Below are positions 1-11,035 of a stretch of 64,000 nucleotides of DNA, piece after piece (positions within the stretch are counted from its first letter, which is position 1; each line of letters begins with the position of its first letter). The notes under the pieces were generated by a model. That model was given only the letters and a program-made list of their open reading frames with translations, did no database searches and had not been told where the DNA came from. The DNA comes from Rhizomucor pusillus. Taxonomy: Eukaryota; Mucoromycota; Mucoromycetes; Mucorales; Lichtheimiaceae. The position numbers and the translations under genes were made by a program. The stretch is from assembly GCA_900175165.2 (NCBI GenBank), contig FWWN02000458.1, positions 1 to 64,000 of the forward strand. The letters run 5' to 3'.

Positions 1-180
1 TACTTGCATCGCGTTAGCTCGAGATTTCTCCGCAGGCTTCTTTTGCAAATAGTGAGTATGAGAACTAATCGTCTCAAGAGCAAATTGTTCCTGGTCAACG
101 ATGTAGTCCATGGGCTCAGGTCTACCGTTCTCATCGACAACATTTCCTTGTCCATCTTCGTATAAAAATTGTGCACTCAT
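1..180 (-). CDS. N-terminal exon of an unidentified protein, truncated by the window edge
   Basis: Reading leftward from an ATG at 180-178, the frame stays open to the window edge for 60 codons. It begins MSAQFLYEDG and is acidic and polar, with no recognisable domain in the visible part. The body of the gene lies beyond base 1, so the product cannot be named. The ATG is followed by a plausible coding composition and no stop. The A/T-rich sequence just above 180 would be the promoter or leader. I cannot rule out a splice junction hidden inside the exon. Confidence 0.5.
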   Translation of the reverse strand, partial: MSAQFLYEDGQGNVVDENGRPEPMDYIVDQEQFALETISSHTHYLQKKPAEKSRANAMQV

Positions 181-1750
181 GTTTGAAATGGTAAAGTAGT
201 GAAAAAGGGAAACCGTGAGGGAATATACCCAGAAATGCCAAGATTTCTCTGCGACAAATTTTTTCTCAGTAAGCGACATTTGATTCCTAAGCAGGCCACA
301 TCTATTTTGAAAAATGCGACAGGTATTTTTGAAACTGCGACATTGATTTTCAAAGCCTGCGACATTACTTTTTAAAAATACTGTATAGAAGATTCCATCC
401 TATTGCAGCGAAAAAAGAAAACATTTTCGAAAGTAATAGCCAAAAGAACGAATATGGATTTGGATTTTTAGACTATCGTTGCATGTAATATATTGGGATC
501 CATAGACCCATTCTTGAAATGTCTAGAATAAAGTGTTGGGAACATTTTGACGACGCGTTGACAGCGACATCGAGCAGCGTCGTGGTGGCAGGCCATTGGT
601 TATCCACTTGCAGCTTCTCCGCATGCAATACGTGACTCAAATCAACCCAGTATAGCTTTGACCTTGCTTTGGCTATTGAGATATCCTTATTTTTATGTAA
701 TCCTGCTTGCATCAGCTCTGCCGCGCTAGGAACGCGCGAACATTTGAGTCACGGACGTGGCAAGAAAAACTTCGATCGATGAACCCCTGCAAACATGACC
801 GCAGCTCCAGCAACCAGTCCGTTTCTCATAAGTATCAAGACCAGTTTCAAAGACAACCATAATCCTATGAATCGATTTGCAATCGTAAAGCTAGTTTCTT
901 AGACGATGCCATGGGTGGATAGCTAGAGACTCACAGAACTGTATGAATCATCCTCTTTGCGTGGCAAGCAGGCGATGTTTCAACTCAGCTTACCATTTGA
1001 TGCAGAGCGAGGTCCCAGACCAGGGTCCGTTTGAGATCAGCTGGGTGCCAAGTTTTTTATAATACAAATGTACGTGGGCGTAGAAGAAAATTTCACCATC
1101 CGTCCCCCTATCAAATGCTGTAATTGGTAGTCGTCGTCCAAACATGGCAAATGTTTTGGGGGCGGTGACCCAGTCCGAGCTGCGGACACGTATGAGGTCC
1201 GCGTATGTCAGCAGCTCCGTCGGGAAAATTTTTTTTGAGACTCTGATTTGAGGTCCGATCAGGATGGGCGAAAACTATAAATATAGGCCCTCCCTGCGAC
1301 CCAGTTGTTCTTCATACTTACCTGAGTCGTGTGTCTGGTGATCCAGGAAGCCGGGCACACAGGGCGGGCGGCTGCCATTGCACTCCCGGCGGCTGCTCAT
1401 CCTGCGAACATCCTTCGGGGTGTCTCGAGACTACAATTTTTGTTTGGGGGAGACGGTTGGTTCGCTGACTGTGTCCCCGCAAAAACTAAAAAGGAAATGA
1501 AGAATATTTTTGAAAGTGGGTGTCCGTTTTGGTGTTGGTAGTGAATGCTGTTGGTGGATATTTGGCTTTGTTTTTTATAGAGTTTCTCAATAAAACCTAT
1601 TAACCTATAGAGTTTCTCAATAAAATCTATTAACCTATTATCTTTGGTGTACGGGCTGCCTGTGTTTTATGCCTAATGTACCAACTATGTAGGCTATGTC
1701 TAGGACTAGGATTCAAAAGTAATGAAGGTTTATTTCTTCCTTTGCTTCAA
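181..1750. other. Gene-poor stretch with TATA-like element; possible degraded mobile-element remnant
   Basis: No convincing gene is visible here. Short open frames at 473-712 (minus) and 1329-1541 (plus) lack family resemblance, splice partners and consistent context. A strong TATA-like string, ACTATAAATATAGG, lies at about 1274-1287, followed by a C/T-rich stretch. About 300 bp downstream is a duplicated AATAAA element. TATA box plus poly-A signals with no coding sequence between is what a solo LTR or a short non-coding transcript could look like. I see no target-site duplication or matching LTR partner, so this is only a possibility. Confidence 0.3.
1577..1636. repeat. Tandem duplication, 2 x 30 bp, carrying AATAAA
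   Basis: Two head-to-tail 30-bp units occupy 1577-1606 and 1607-1636 and differ at a single base (c/t, in the stretch after AATAAAA). Each unit contains AATAAA, the polyadenylation consensus on the plus strand. The near identity implies a recent duplication. Confidence 0.85.
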
Positions 1751-2528
1751 CTAGCTGCCAAGACCTCCGCGTCTACCAGAGAACATTTGCTTTCGAAACT
1801 GTAGACCGCTTTGGAACTGCTTTTCGAGATCGTTGGCGATTTTGGCTCCTTCGTCTTCATCGATGGCGCTCTTTAGCGAACCGTAGAGACCACCCTTTTT
1901 CTTGGGTTTATCGTCAGCTGCGGAGCTTGCCTTGTTCTTATTCTTGTTGGCACCAAGCAAACGCATGAATTTATCCTTTTGAGCCTGGTCGCCTCCGAAC
2001 GATGCCTTTGACCAGTCGTTCCAGCCGCCAGTTGATTGTTGCTGCTGCTCTTGTTGCTCTTGAGCTGTCTCTTCTTCAACCACCTCCTTTTTATCCACCT
2101 GCTACAATGTCAATAGAGAACCTAGACGTATTCAAATTGAATCAGTTGTACCTTGTTGGCAGATGCGTTGTCCTTTTGCTGACACGCGTGTTCACGGTTC
2201 TTTTTCTTGTTCTTCTTTTCCTTTACATCCTCCTTCTTCTTTTCTGACTTGGCTTTCTTCTTTTTCTTGGAAGCTTCTTCGTCGTCACTGCTGCGTTTAC
2301 GCTTTTTGGCTGCCATCGGGGCAACGATCAGGTTATACAGATCTAGAGTTGATCGCGATCGCTTCTACCTTTTTCCTCCTTGCTCTTCTTGGACTTTTTC
2401 GGCTATAGGTATTCTCAGTAAGCAGAGATCGGTGTCTTGTATACTCTTACTCGCCAAACCTTTGTAGATTCTACAGGCAGATCTTCCTTTTCCTCCTTCT
2501 TGTTTTTCTTCTCTGCTTTGCCCATCAT
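1751..2528 (-). CDS. Lysine-rich protein with C-terminal SMAP domain (KNOP1-like)
   Basis: Four exons fit: 2451-2528, 2369-2402, 2152-2309 and 1751-2098, joined in phase to give about 205 residues. The first two thirds is almost all K/E/D, with runs such as KKKKKAKSEKKK that would act as nuclear/nucleolar signals. The C-terminal third has the SMAP signature: a W-x2-W start (GGWNDWSKASFG), then KDKFMRLLGA, then LEKQFQSGLQFRKQ near the end. Family members include human KNOP1 and small acidic protein; a nucleolar or chromatin-associated role is inferred from them. The start is MMGKAEKK at 2528 or the second ATG three bases on. A shorter model beginning at the ATG at 2316 is possible if the two upstream lysine-rich exons are not used. 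I favour the long form because both small exons have GT/AG borders and keep the frame. Confidence 0.65.
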
Positions 2529-2714
2529 ACAAAAGAGGAAAGAAAAATTTTCGAATTTCAAATGCATTTTGGTTAAGTAGATAATACAACAACAAGAACA
2601 ACGAACAGACTATGTACAAATATATGCTTTCCTATAGAAGACTTTCTTCATGTAACAAATCTGTAATTGTCGAAAAAATGTCAGTACAAGATACAAATAA
2701 TAATTAGTATATCA

Positions 2715-5700
2715 TTACAACACTTTACCTGACCATGGACTTTGTCGCATAGATTCCATCAGATTTCCAGCAACTTCCGGTGCCATTTGTGTGTTGCTAT
2801 CTATAAGGCGCCATCGCTGATTAGGCGATGCCGGGCTGTAAAGCATGCTCGGCGAGCTCGGGCTTGCAGGGATATAATAAAATTCTTCTGAATCCGTGAT
2901 AGTGCCTGGATACGGCGATGCTTGCGCGTGGTTACTGCCCGCAGTCGTGCTAAGCGAATCGCCTCCTCCTCCAGGCGAGCCAAGTTGTGTATCGAACGAG
3001 TAGTTTGAAAGTGGTGATAGAGGTGCGAGTGGCGATGGTGGGTTGTCTGCTAGAGAGTGGCGAGGTGAAGGAGGTGCGTCTTGGATGACGATCGTTGGAA
3101 CTGCCACCAGAGCAAAGTGAGATCAATGTGATTTTGTGATAGTTTGTATTCCTTCCTACCTGGTGAACATTGCTTGCTATTTGTCGACGGAGAACGTTGG
3201 CTAATAGCGGATTGTGGATGTAATCCGCCTACAGAGGTATCGACCTTGAGACCAACACGAGGGGAAGAAGGTACAGCCAGTCTGGAAAATTCTTCCTCAT
3301 TCTTCTTTTGCCACAGCTGATGAAGGTATCGTTTTCTCTGCGCCATGGTTAGGAATACTCCCATGGCTTTTTCAGACGCGTACATTTTTCGCAACTGATC
3401 AAGCTTTTCCAGCCGTTGTATCAATGCGTCGATGCTGCAAATATGGCATTGTTAGAATTATCTCGCCTGCTGTTTCCAAAATGAACCACTTACTGGAGTG
3501 CTTCCTCAACATCAAAAAAGCGATATGACATTATCGTCCGTACATCATCAAATGATATGCCTTTGGATGTTTCCATGCTGATAATTTCAAGATAGCACAT
3601 GTTGAAATCCCTTCGTCGTTCTTGAATCTCCTCCTCGTCCAAACGTGAAAGACGTCGACAAAGTTCACCGGTATCGTACATTGGGAGATGGGGTGCTGCA
3701 ATCATGGAGGATATCTTTTCGTCCAAACGTGGCGAAAGCGCAGAAGAAGCAGTTTTCTTTAAAAGTTTCTTGAGATTGCTCACGCTGTAACTATCATCGT
3801 ATATCCGTACTTGGAAGCGGCCTTTCAAAAGCTATCCATTCCGCGAATCTGTGTAAGCAACGAATTGTCATGCTATTTCGCTAGTACGCACCGAGAGAAA
3901 CTTAATCACATCTTTCCTTTGAATAAAACCTGATCCAGACGGATCTACTTCTCTCCAAGCATACTTGAAGCTGTGTAAATTAAACCCGTGTAAGCATGGA
4001 TATTCCTCGATGGTTTCTCTCTAAAACCTCACTTACTTGCGAAGATCATCCTTTGTTAGACGAGTAAACCGGGATCTTGTCTCGTACGCATATTCAAAGT
4101 TGCTGACGACAGTCTATCCCAATTCTGATTTAGATTCCTACGCATCCATATCTACCTGGACGATATATACTCACCGCAGTGAATAGATTTAGAAAGATGT
4201 GGGTACAAATGAGATAGAAAAGGTTGAACATAAAGTATGCCCATCCAGGAGATCCGCAGTCGGTCAAGAGATAGTCGTCCGATGCCACGCATTTTGGTGC
4301 CTGAACTGTGTAATCCATCATGATCACGTTCTAATTCTTGTGTGTTAGTATATCGCGCAAAAGAAAACAGATGATGTATCGTTGCAACGGATGGACATAC
4401 CCAAGCCTCGCCAGTAGTAACTCTTATCAGCAGCAAGAGTGCATTCCCGTAATCGCGGAAATTGCTGTGCTTGCCCGTTTCTTCGCCGTACTTTGTAAGC
4501 CCAAACAGTTCCATGAACACCATCGCGAACAGACACATGACGAGCAAGAATACTGCAGTGACCCTGACGATCTTGGGCAAGGAAATCCTAATTATTATCA
4601 GACATTATCAGTCAGCTATTCTTCTAAAATTCATACTTTGATTTACCTGACAGTGTGATAAAGCGTTTGTAGCGAATCAATGCCTTCACCCAGACGAAAT
4701 GCTGCAAATATTAAGCAGTATCTTTCGATGCGCAACGTCCACAGCTGCAAAACGTTCGTGTGAGGAATAGGTGATTAAGCCGGGTGTGTTACTCTTTCGA
4801 CTTACATCAGGCACAGCAAACCGCAGCGTAGCGAGTATAAGTGCACTGCATGCTATAAACGCATCATACCAGTTCCATTTGCTTCGACTCCACTTTTGGG
4901 ACAGAAAAAATTGTGTTAACTTTCAGACAAATAAAGCGATTTCCTATCCGTACCTTGACCCAACCGAGACCAATGTACTTTACAATGACCTCCGCAACGT
5001 AGACAATGATAAATGCCAAATACGTGAAATCTATGTGCGTGTGATATTATTATTTAGTCTTATCTTTCCTAATGCCGATGCAAACAACACTCACCTTGGA
5101 GTTCTTGCAGCCAGAAGGGCTCATTTTGAAACTCACTGGCAATAACACCTAGCAGAAGGTTAGAGCAAGATCCTTCTACACGTGTGTCACATCAGAGCAT
5201 CTTACAGATATTCAAAATGATGACCCACATCATAATCTTGTTGAAAGGTCCACGCTTGTTAGCAACAAGGTCGTAACATATTTGGCCAATCTTGTAAGTC
5301 GGCCGTTGCGGTTTGGGTGTAGGTTTCAGTTCAGCAAGCTGCCGCTTCAAGTCTGCATATTGACGCTGGGCGATCGTCATTGTCGATATTCCAGCTCTTT
5401 GTTTAAATTTCTCAATGATAACCTACAGAAAAGGAGAAATACTGGTTAGACTATCTGTGCAATGTTTGTCGGCCCTGATGCTATACTTACACCAACGAAC
5501 AATTGCAAGGTGCCGTGAGAGATGACCATGAATATCACGTAGAAAATCGAGACGAAAACCGCTTCCGAGTCCCAATCGAAGCTAGGCTGCAAATCCGGCT
5601 CAGGTGGTGCGCTCATGGCGTAGAACAACGAATCGATCTAGCATCGACAGGTGAGCCCATAATTCTATTGTTATTTATACCCATATATTTACCCATCCCT

Positions 5701-8700
5701 CTGTCGATGACAAGCTAAACAGTTGGGCAAGCGCAGCTGGAAAGTTGTCGTAGCTGTACAATCCCTGATCGGGTATTGCCCAGACCCGTGGTTGGTAGAT
5801 ATTGACCTGCTCGTCTGTACCGACATCCATCTGGAACTCTCCGATGCAGCTCGAGCGTCCAGATACGCTATCGTCGTTGCAAGCGACCATGCGGCCGCCA
5901 AGAATATTGATCCCGTAAACGGAGAAGAATACCATGACCAAAAAAACCAACAGAAGCGCATCCAGCATCAGGGGGAAAGCATGGAAGAGATCGACAAACA
6001 CGTCGCGCATACCGCTAAAGTATCGAATAAGACGAAGGATACGCAGACTGCGCACTGTACCCAAAGCGCGAGGCAGGTCGCTTGTACCAGTGAACATCGC
6101 AATGAAGTTCAAAACAACCACCACAAAGTCCAGACGGTTCCAAGAGTTGCGCAGATACGCTTCAGGCGGGACGATCAGTCCGTCAGCTATGATACGGATG
6201 CCAATTTCCACCAAAAAGACAATGCTGAGAACAAGATCCAGAATCTGCATGGATGATTCGAGCTGCGTATCTTGTCTCAAACGCCTGGTTGACGGCTCGT
6301 CCAAGATAACAATCAATATGCTCATTAATACGCAGAGCATGATAAACCAGTTGAACAGGTTACGTCGCTCTGCTTGGCCGTTGGCGCTTGATCCAACCAA
6401 TTTCTTGCACCAGCATCGAAACTTGCTATGCGGCGAGAAGACTAGCAGCGATTTCGTTACTTGGATTTGGTCTTCTTTTGCGCGCCGGTTTTCTTCAGCC
6501 ACCATCAGATCATAGTCATCTGCTGTATCATCCACGAGTGTATCTCCACTTAGCGAGACGCTGAGACTTTAAAAGTAGTTAGCAACAATGATATCAAATG
6601 ATGTTTACAGCTTAGTCAATACCTTTGAGCGCTAGATTCCATCATTTGCTTTTTCCTCCAGGGAAGCTGAACACTCTGCAGCCATTTTGAAATTTTGCCT
6701 TCAGACTTAATTTTGCCTTGAGACTTGATTTTGTTCTCACTGGGCTCTATCGACAACTGCTGCTGGACGTAATCATCGTCCATAATATCAGGGAGCCATG
6801 ATTTGGGTATACGAGCAGTAAGGCTGCTTGGCAAATGCCTTATCTGCACATGCTTCTTGTTAGAATATGTAAACAAAGGTCGAGACAATCTTGGATTTAG
6901 GTCAGTTAGCTTGCAACCCAACACAAGATGATACATCTAAAGACAGCTTCTTTCTACCTGTCAAAAAATGCCTGCAAGCGATTTGTAGGCTTGGGCACTC
7001 GTCTGTGGATAAATTGCCGTATCTGATATTGCTTGATCTCTTCATCTTCAAGCTCAAAGTTTTCTAAAATCACGGCAATGTACAGGCCAGACATGATATC
7101 TAGATAGCAACAGTGTGGTGAATACGATGTATGCAAAAAAGAAAAAATAAACTTTGCAGCTTACATCGACCAAACGCGAGATATATGCTTGTAAAGATCG
7201 CAGCATATACAGCCGAAAATCCAGGCTGGCTTTCCATGGCATTGTAGAGAAACTCTGTCCAAGTTTCGCTGGTATATAGCTATCTGGAATATCAGTACAC
7301 GTAGTAAACGGTATTTTTCCTCCAGTTTTTCACACATTACCATGATCAGCGTCAAGAAACTCTGCCAAAAAGTATCGCAACGGAGCTCAGTGTCGTCAGG
7401 CTCTATAAAGTTGAAATCGCCACCAAACAGCTCCATAAATATTGGCGCACACAGAGCAGTTGCCAGTAACAGAAACCCGACAACGTTGATGACACTTTCA
7501 CCTGTGCCTAGCGCAGCAGACTAAAAACGGCAAAAATTTAGTATAATCAAGCGGTGCTCATATGTATGTCATCTACTTGCCAGTAATCTGCGAACGCGTG
7601 GGATACAGATAAACAGTCGATACATCCGGAGGCATTGGAATATGGTAAGGTACTTGTACGCCGCAGAATCTTGGATCATTGGCAATTGTATGATACACGT
7701 GACAATCACCAGCAGCAAGTCGAATTTGTTCCTGCCAGAATTCCAAAACTGCATCCAGGTTGTTGCACCAGCCATTCTAACCAGTATCTCCAATGCGAAA
7801 AAGAACGTGAACGCTGTCTCCGCATTGTCTAGAATGGTTTGTGTAAGCATCAACAATGAAGCAAAAAGTGTCTCTTCTTATGTTACCTATCATTTCCAGG
7901 GTGCTTTCGCTGGCATGTACAGAGCGCAGGCACATGAATATGGTATCAAGCAGCACCATGAAACCACCAAAGTAGAAGAATACTCGGCTCTTGACAATTT
8001 TGACCAAGGCCCTTTTCAGGCGTACACTCGTTGCAGTGTGGTCGCGATCCGCATCTTCAAACTTCCATATGTACTCGTCGTTATCTTCGTCTACTTGCAC
8101 GGGACGAAGCAGTCGCGCCTGCTTCTTCTTTCCAGTAAACGCACTAACTTTGCTTTCAGCGCGAACGCGAGAAAACCCAGATGTAATGACAGCTGAAACA
8201 CTGCGTGTTATTTAGATGTTATCGAGTTAATTAAGCAGTTCTGGCTTACCAAAGATCAGAAATATCAAGATAAAACTGATAACATAGACGCCCAGACAAT
8301 AGTACAAGGCGGACACTTTAGAATCGCCATCCATGTTCTGGTACATTAAGTCTGTCCACAATTCAAGAGACACGAACGTGTAGACATTGAGTATGGCGTA
8401 ATAAATCGTATCAAAGTTCACAAAGCCGTAGTTTGGATTGTGATCATCGAGCTCCAAGCAGACCTGTCCGTTTGAGCAATAGTACCCAGCTCGTCCTTGG
8501 TAGCTGTGTGAACCCGTGATTGGGTTGTACGCTCCAACAACTGTAGATCCATTGTAGTATCCAGAGCAGTACAGTGGCGGATCAATCATGCTCACTATAC
8601 GCAATATTTTTGGTCAGTATCTTCTCTACTATTCATTTACGCCAACGCCAGCGTACGTTCACCGTTGTCAGCTACCGCGTAGCACTTGCGCGAAAAGGCA

Positions 8701-10738
8701 CCTTGGAAGGATATCAATCCAACGAGTGCGAAAAGCAAAAGAAAGAAAAAAATGAAACCAATGACATCCTTTAGCATGTCCCAGCTCACTTGCAGCGACC
8801 GCAAAATTGTCTATCCAGAGATTAACTTTAGAGTCTAATATTTTCTTTCTTGAGAATGTCGGAAGAATCACTTACAGCCGTGCCCGGAAGCAGCGAAAGT
8901 AATCGAAGCGGACGCGCTGCACCGAGAGCCTTGAAAACCGAGCAATTAGGGTATCCATTGACCATTAATCCGAGATCTATCCAGTACGAAATGATGGAAA
9001 CAAAATCGATGGCGTTTGCAAAGCCGTTCATATAGGCAGTGTGGGGCACTGACTGCTGGGTATCTGGCTCTGGCTCGCTTTCACCGGGCGGCGCAGGATG
9101 CCAGCGGCGAAATAGCCGCGATTTTACGCCTGTAGACGAACTTGGACCAATCCTAATATTGGGTGGAAAGAATAATCCGTACGCGATGACTTTGCAGATA
9201 GCTTCGAAGCTATTTCATTTGCACACAATTGTTAGAAGGTTCAGCAACCAAACAATCCGATGTATAATTGTTTCTGTTTTAACTTACGTATATACAACTT
9301 GAATGCAGAAAATGGCATAATGAGTCCACTGCCCACCGAATTGGGTCTTTTGAGCATTCTCGTAAATCGGGACACATATCAGTAGAAAGTATTGCAGAAG
9401 GATCAGGAATAGTAATAATAGCTCGGTGTATCTAGACAGCCAAGCCGTTAACCCATTGACATTACTATTACCAGGAATATATACATACCTCCACTGAAGA
9501 ACTGTTTCCCAGATAAACTGGCGTATGCGACTTTGCGGTGAAAATACACACAAGCTTCTTCCACGTAGATAAAGTTGATGTTGTGGATGATGTGGCGGCG
9601 GAGATGGTGAGGGAGGGCATGGAGGTATAGATTTGACAGAGGTATGCAAACTCACAGACGGCGCAAACTGGTCTGTATTTATAGAACGATGATCGGGAAT
9701 GCTGACGGAACCGGTGAGAGGTGATGCAGGCACATAGTTTGTACCACCACCAGCAGCAGAATGTTTCTCGAAGGATGATGCCGAGTAGCCCGAGAAACGT
9801 TTGCTGCTTTGATCCGCTGCATCGTGCTTTTGGTCGTTACTTTGTTTTCGTTTGTTGCGATGCATTGATCTTTTCTTCTGCTGCTCCTGATGTTCGATCC
9901 AGAGTCCGGCGGTTTCAGGGTCGCGAAGGTTAACAACTCGAGCTGCTGCATTCAGAAGCATATCCAGCAGCGAAAAGCGGTTACGGCGGCTAGGTCTGGT
10001 GCGGTAGGTTGCTGTGAAGGATGAATATCGAGGTGGCGGCGGTGGTTGATAATGGTTTGGAGGAGAGGGGGATTCAACTTTAGCGATACTGTTTCGCTTC
10101 GAAGCAGTTGTAGCCGCCGATGACATGTTGGAGAATGCCATCATATTCTCGTTGACTGATGTGCGTACATACGAACACTTTCGCTGATCAAAATCGTATA
10201 ACTCCCATCGAAAGTTTTCAGAGGAGCGTGGAGTCGTTTTCTCATCGAGATTATTCGATGACTGTGTAGCGTGGCGGCGATGTCGTAACTTGTTGGATGA
10301 TCTGTCTGCATCGGTGTCAGACGTCGATGCAGCCGCTGCAGGGGGCGTAATCCCTAGACCTGCAGTAATGCGCTCATCCACAATCGAGTCGCTGTCCAGT
10401 GAATAAATCATTGCTGGCTGCTGCTGCTGCTGCCGCCGAGATCTCGCTGCTGCATTGTGCAAAAGCTTGTCGAGTTTGTTCTTTCTGGTAAGGATATCTC
10501 GAGTCAGGGGTAGCGTAGGTGTCGAGGGAGGACGGTGCAATGTAGGTGAAAGTGATCCCGGCGAAGGTAATGACTGAAGCAGTGATGATTGCTGTGGTGG
10601 TGCTTGGTTATCGTCGATTGCCTCTGTCAATGTGATTTGAGGCACGAATGGCGAAGCTTCTTCCAAAGTGGACTGCCGGCGACCACCGTGGGGTTTGTCC
10701 GGCTCGCTTTCAGAATCAGGCATGTTTCGAATATTCAT
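2715..10738 (-). CDS. CCH1: Voltage-gated calcium channel alpha-1 subunit, CCH1-like
   Basis: This is a four-domain, 24-TM plasma-membrane Ca2+ channel with more than 20 introns and roughly 2,100-2,200 residues. The N-terminal ~380 residues are Ser/Pro/Gln-rich and cytosolic. Domain I lies around 9490-8230, II 8100-7050, III 6450-5420 and IV 5380-4150. Pore loops each carry a glutamate: SLELWTD (I), TSETWTEFLY (II), SSTEGWV (III) and RVTTGEAW (IV). S4 segments have spaced Arg, for example VRSLRILRLIRYF in III. After IVS6 come an EF-hand-like stretch (WREVDPSGSGFIQRKDV), a coiled region and a Ser/Pro-rich tail ending GKVL. In fungi CCH1 works with MID1 in store-operated and stress Ca2+ influx feeding calcineurin; that role is from the family. 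The start at 10738 is the first ATG of the long N-terminal exon, with a TATA-like string about 60 bp upstream. One intron (9432-9488) is 57 nt, 3n and stop-free. Confidence 0.93.
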
Positions 10739-11035
10739 AAACTGATCAACGACGGCAGCATGACAATGTTGAATGAGCCTCCTTCAGCGATCGTCGTATT
10801 GTTCAGGTATATAACTTTTAATCCGATCTTGCGACCCGGGCAGCGGAGAGGGTCCTTATCGGACCAGACAGCTCTTGCCGCCTGCCAAAAACGGTGTGGC
10901 CCCGTCCCCTCCTGTTGATCTTTGCACGTTGTTATGTACTTGCATTGCCTTCTCCGGTAATGCCCAGGCAAACATTATGCTTTATTGTTACAGTTGAACT
11001 TTTTTGTTTCATGATCTCTCCCGAAAACAGACATA

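Noticed and set aside
1329..1541. Plus-strand open frame after the TATA-like box
   Set aside because: 70 codons with no family resemblance, no repeat or splice partner, and GC-rich sequence by chance lacking stops.
5723..6515. Two long plus-strand frames opposite the calcium channel domain III
   Set aside because: They lie wholly antisense to a conserved channel exon with clear S4 and pore motifs; no independent features.
10735..10971. Possible additional 5' exon of the calcium channel on the minus strand
   Set aside because: The frame overlaps the proposed promoter, contains a TATA-like string and has no conserved sequence; the ATG at 10738 already opens a good N-terminus.
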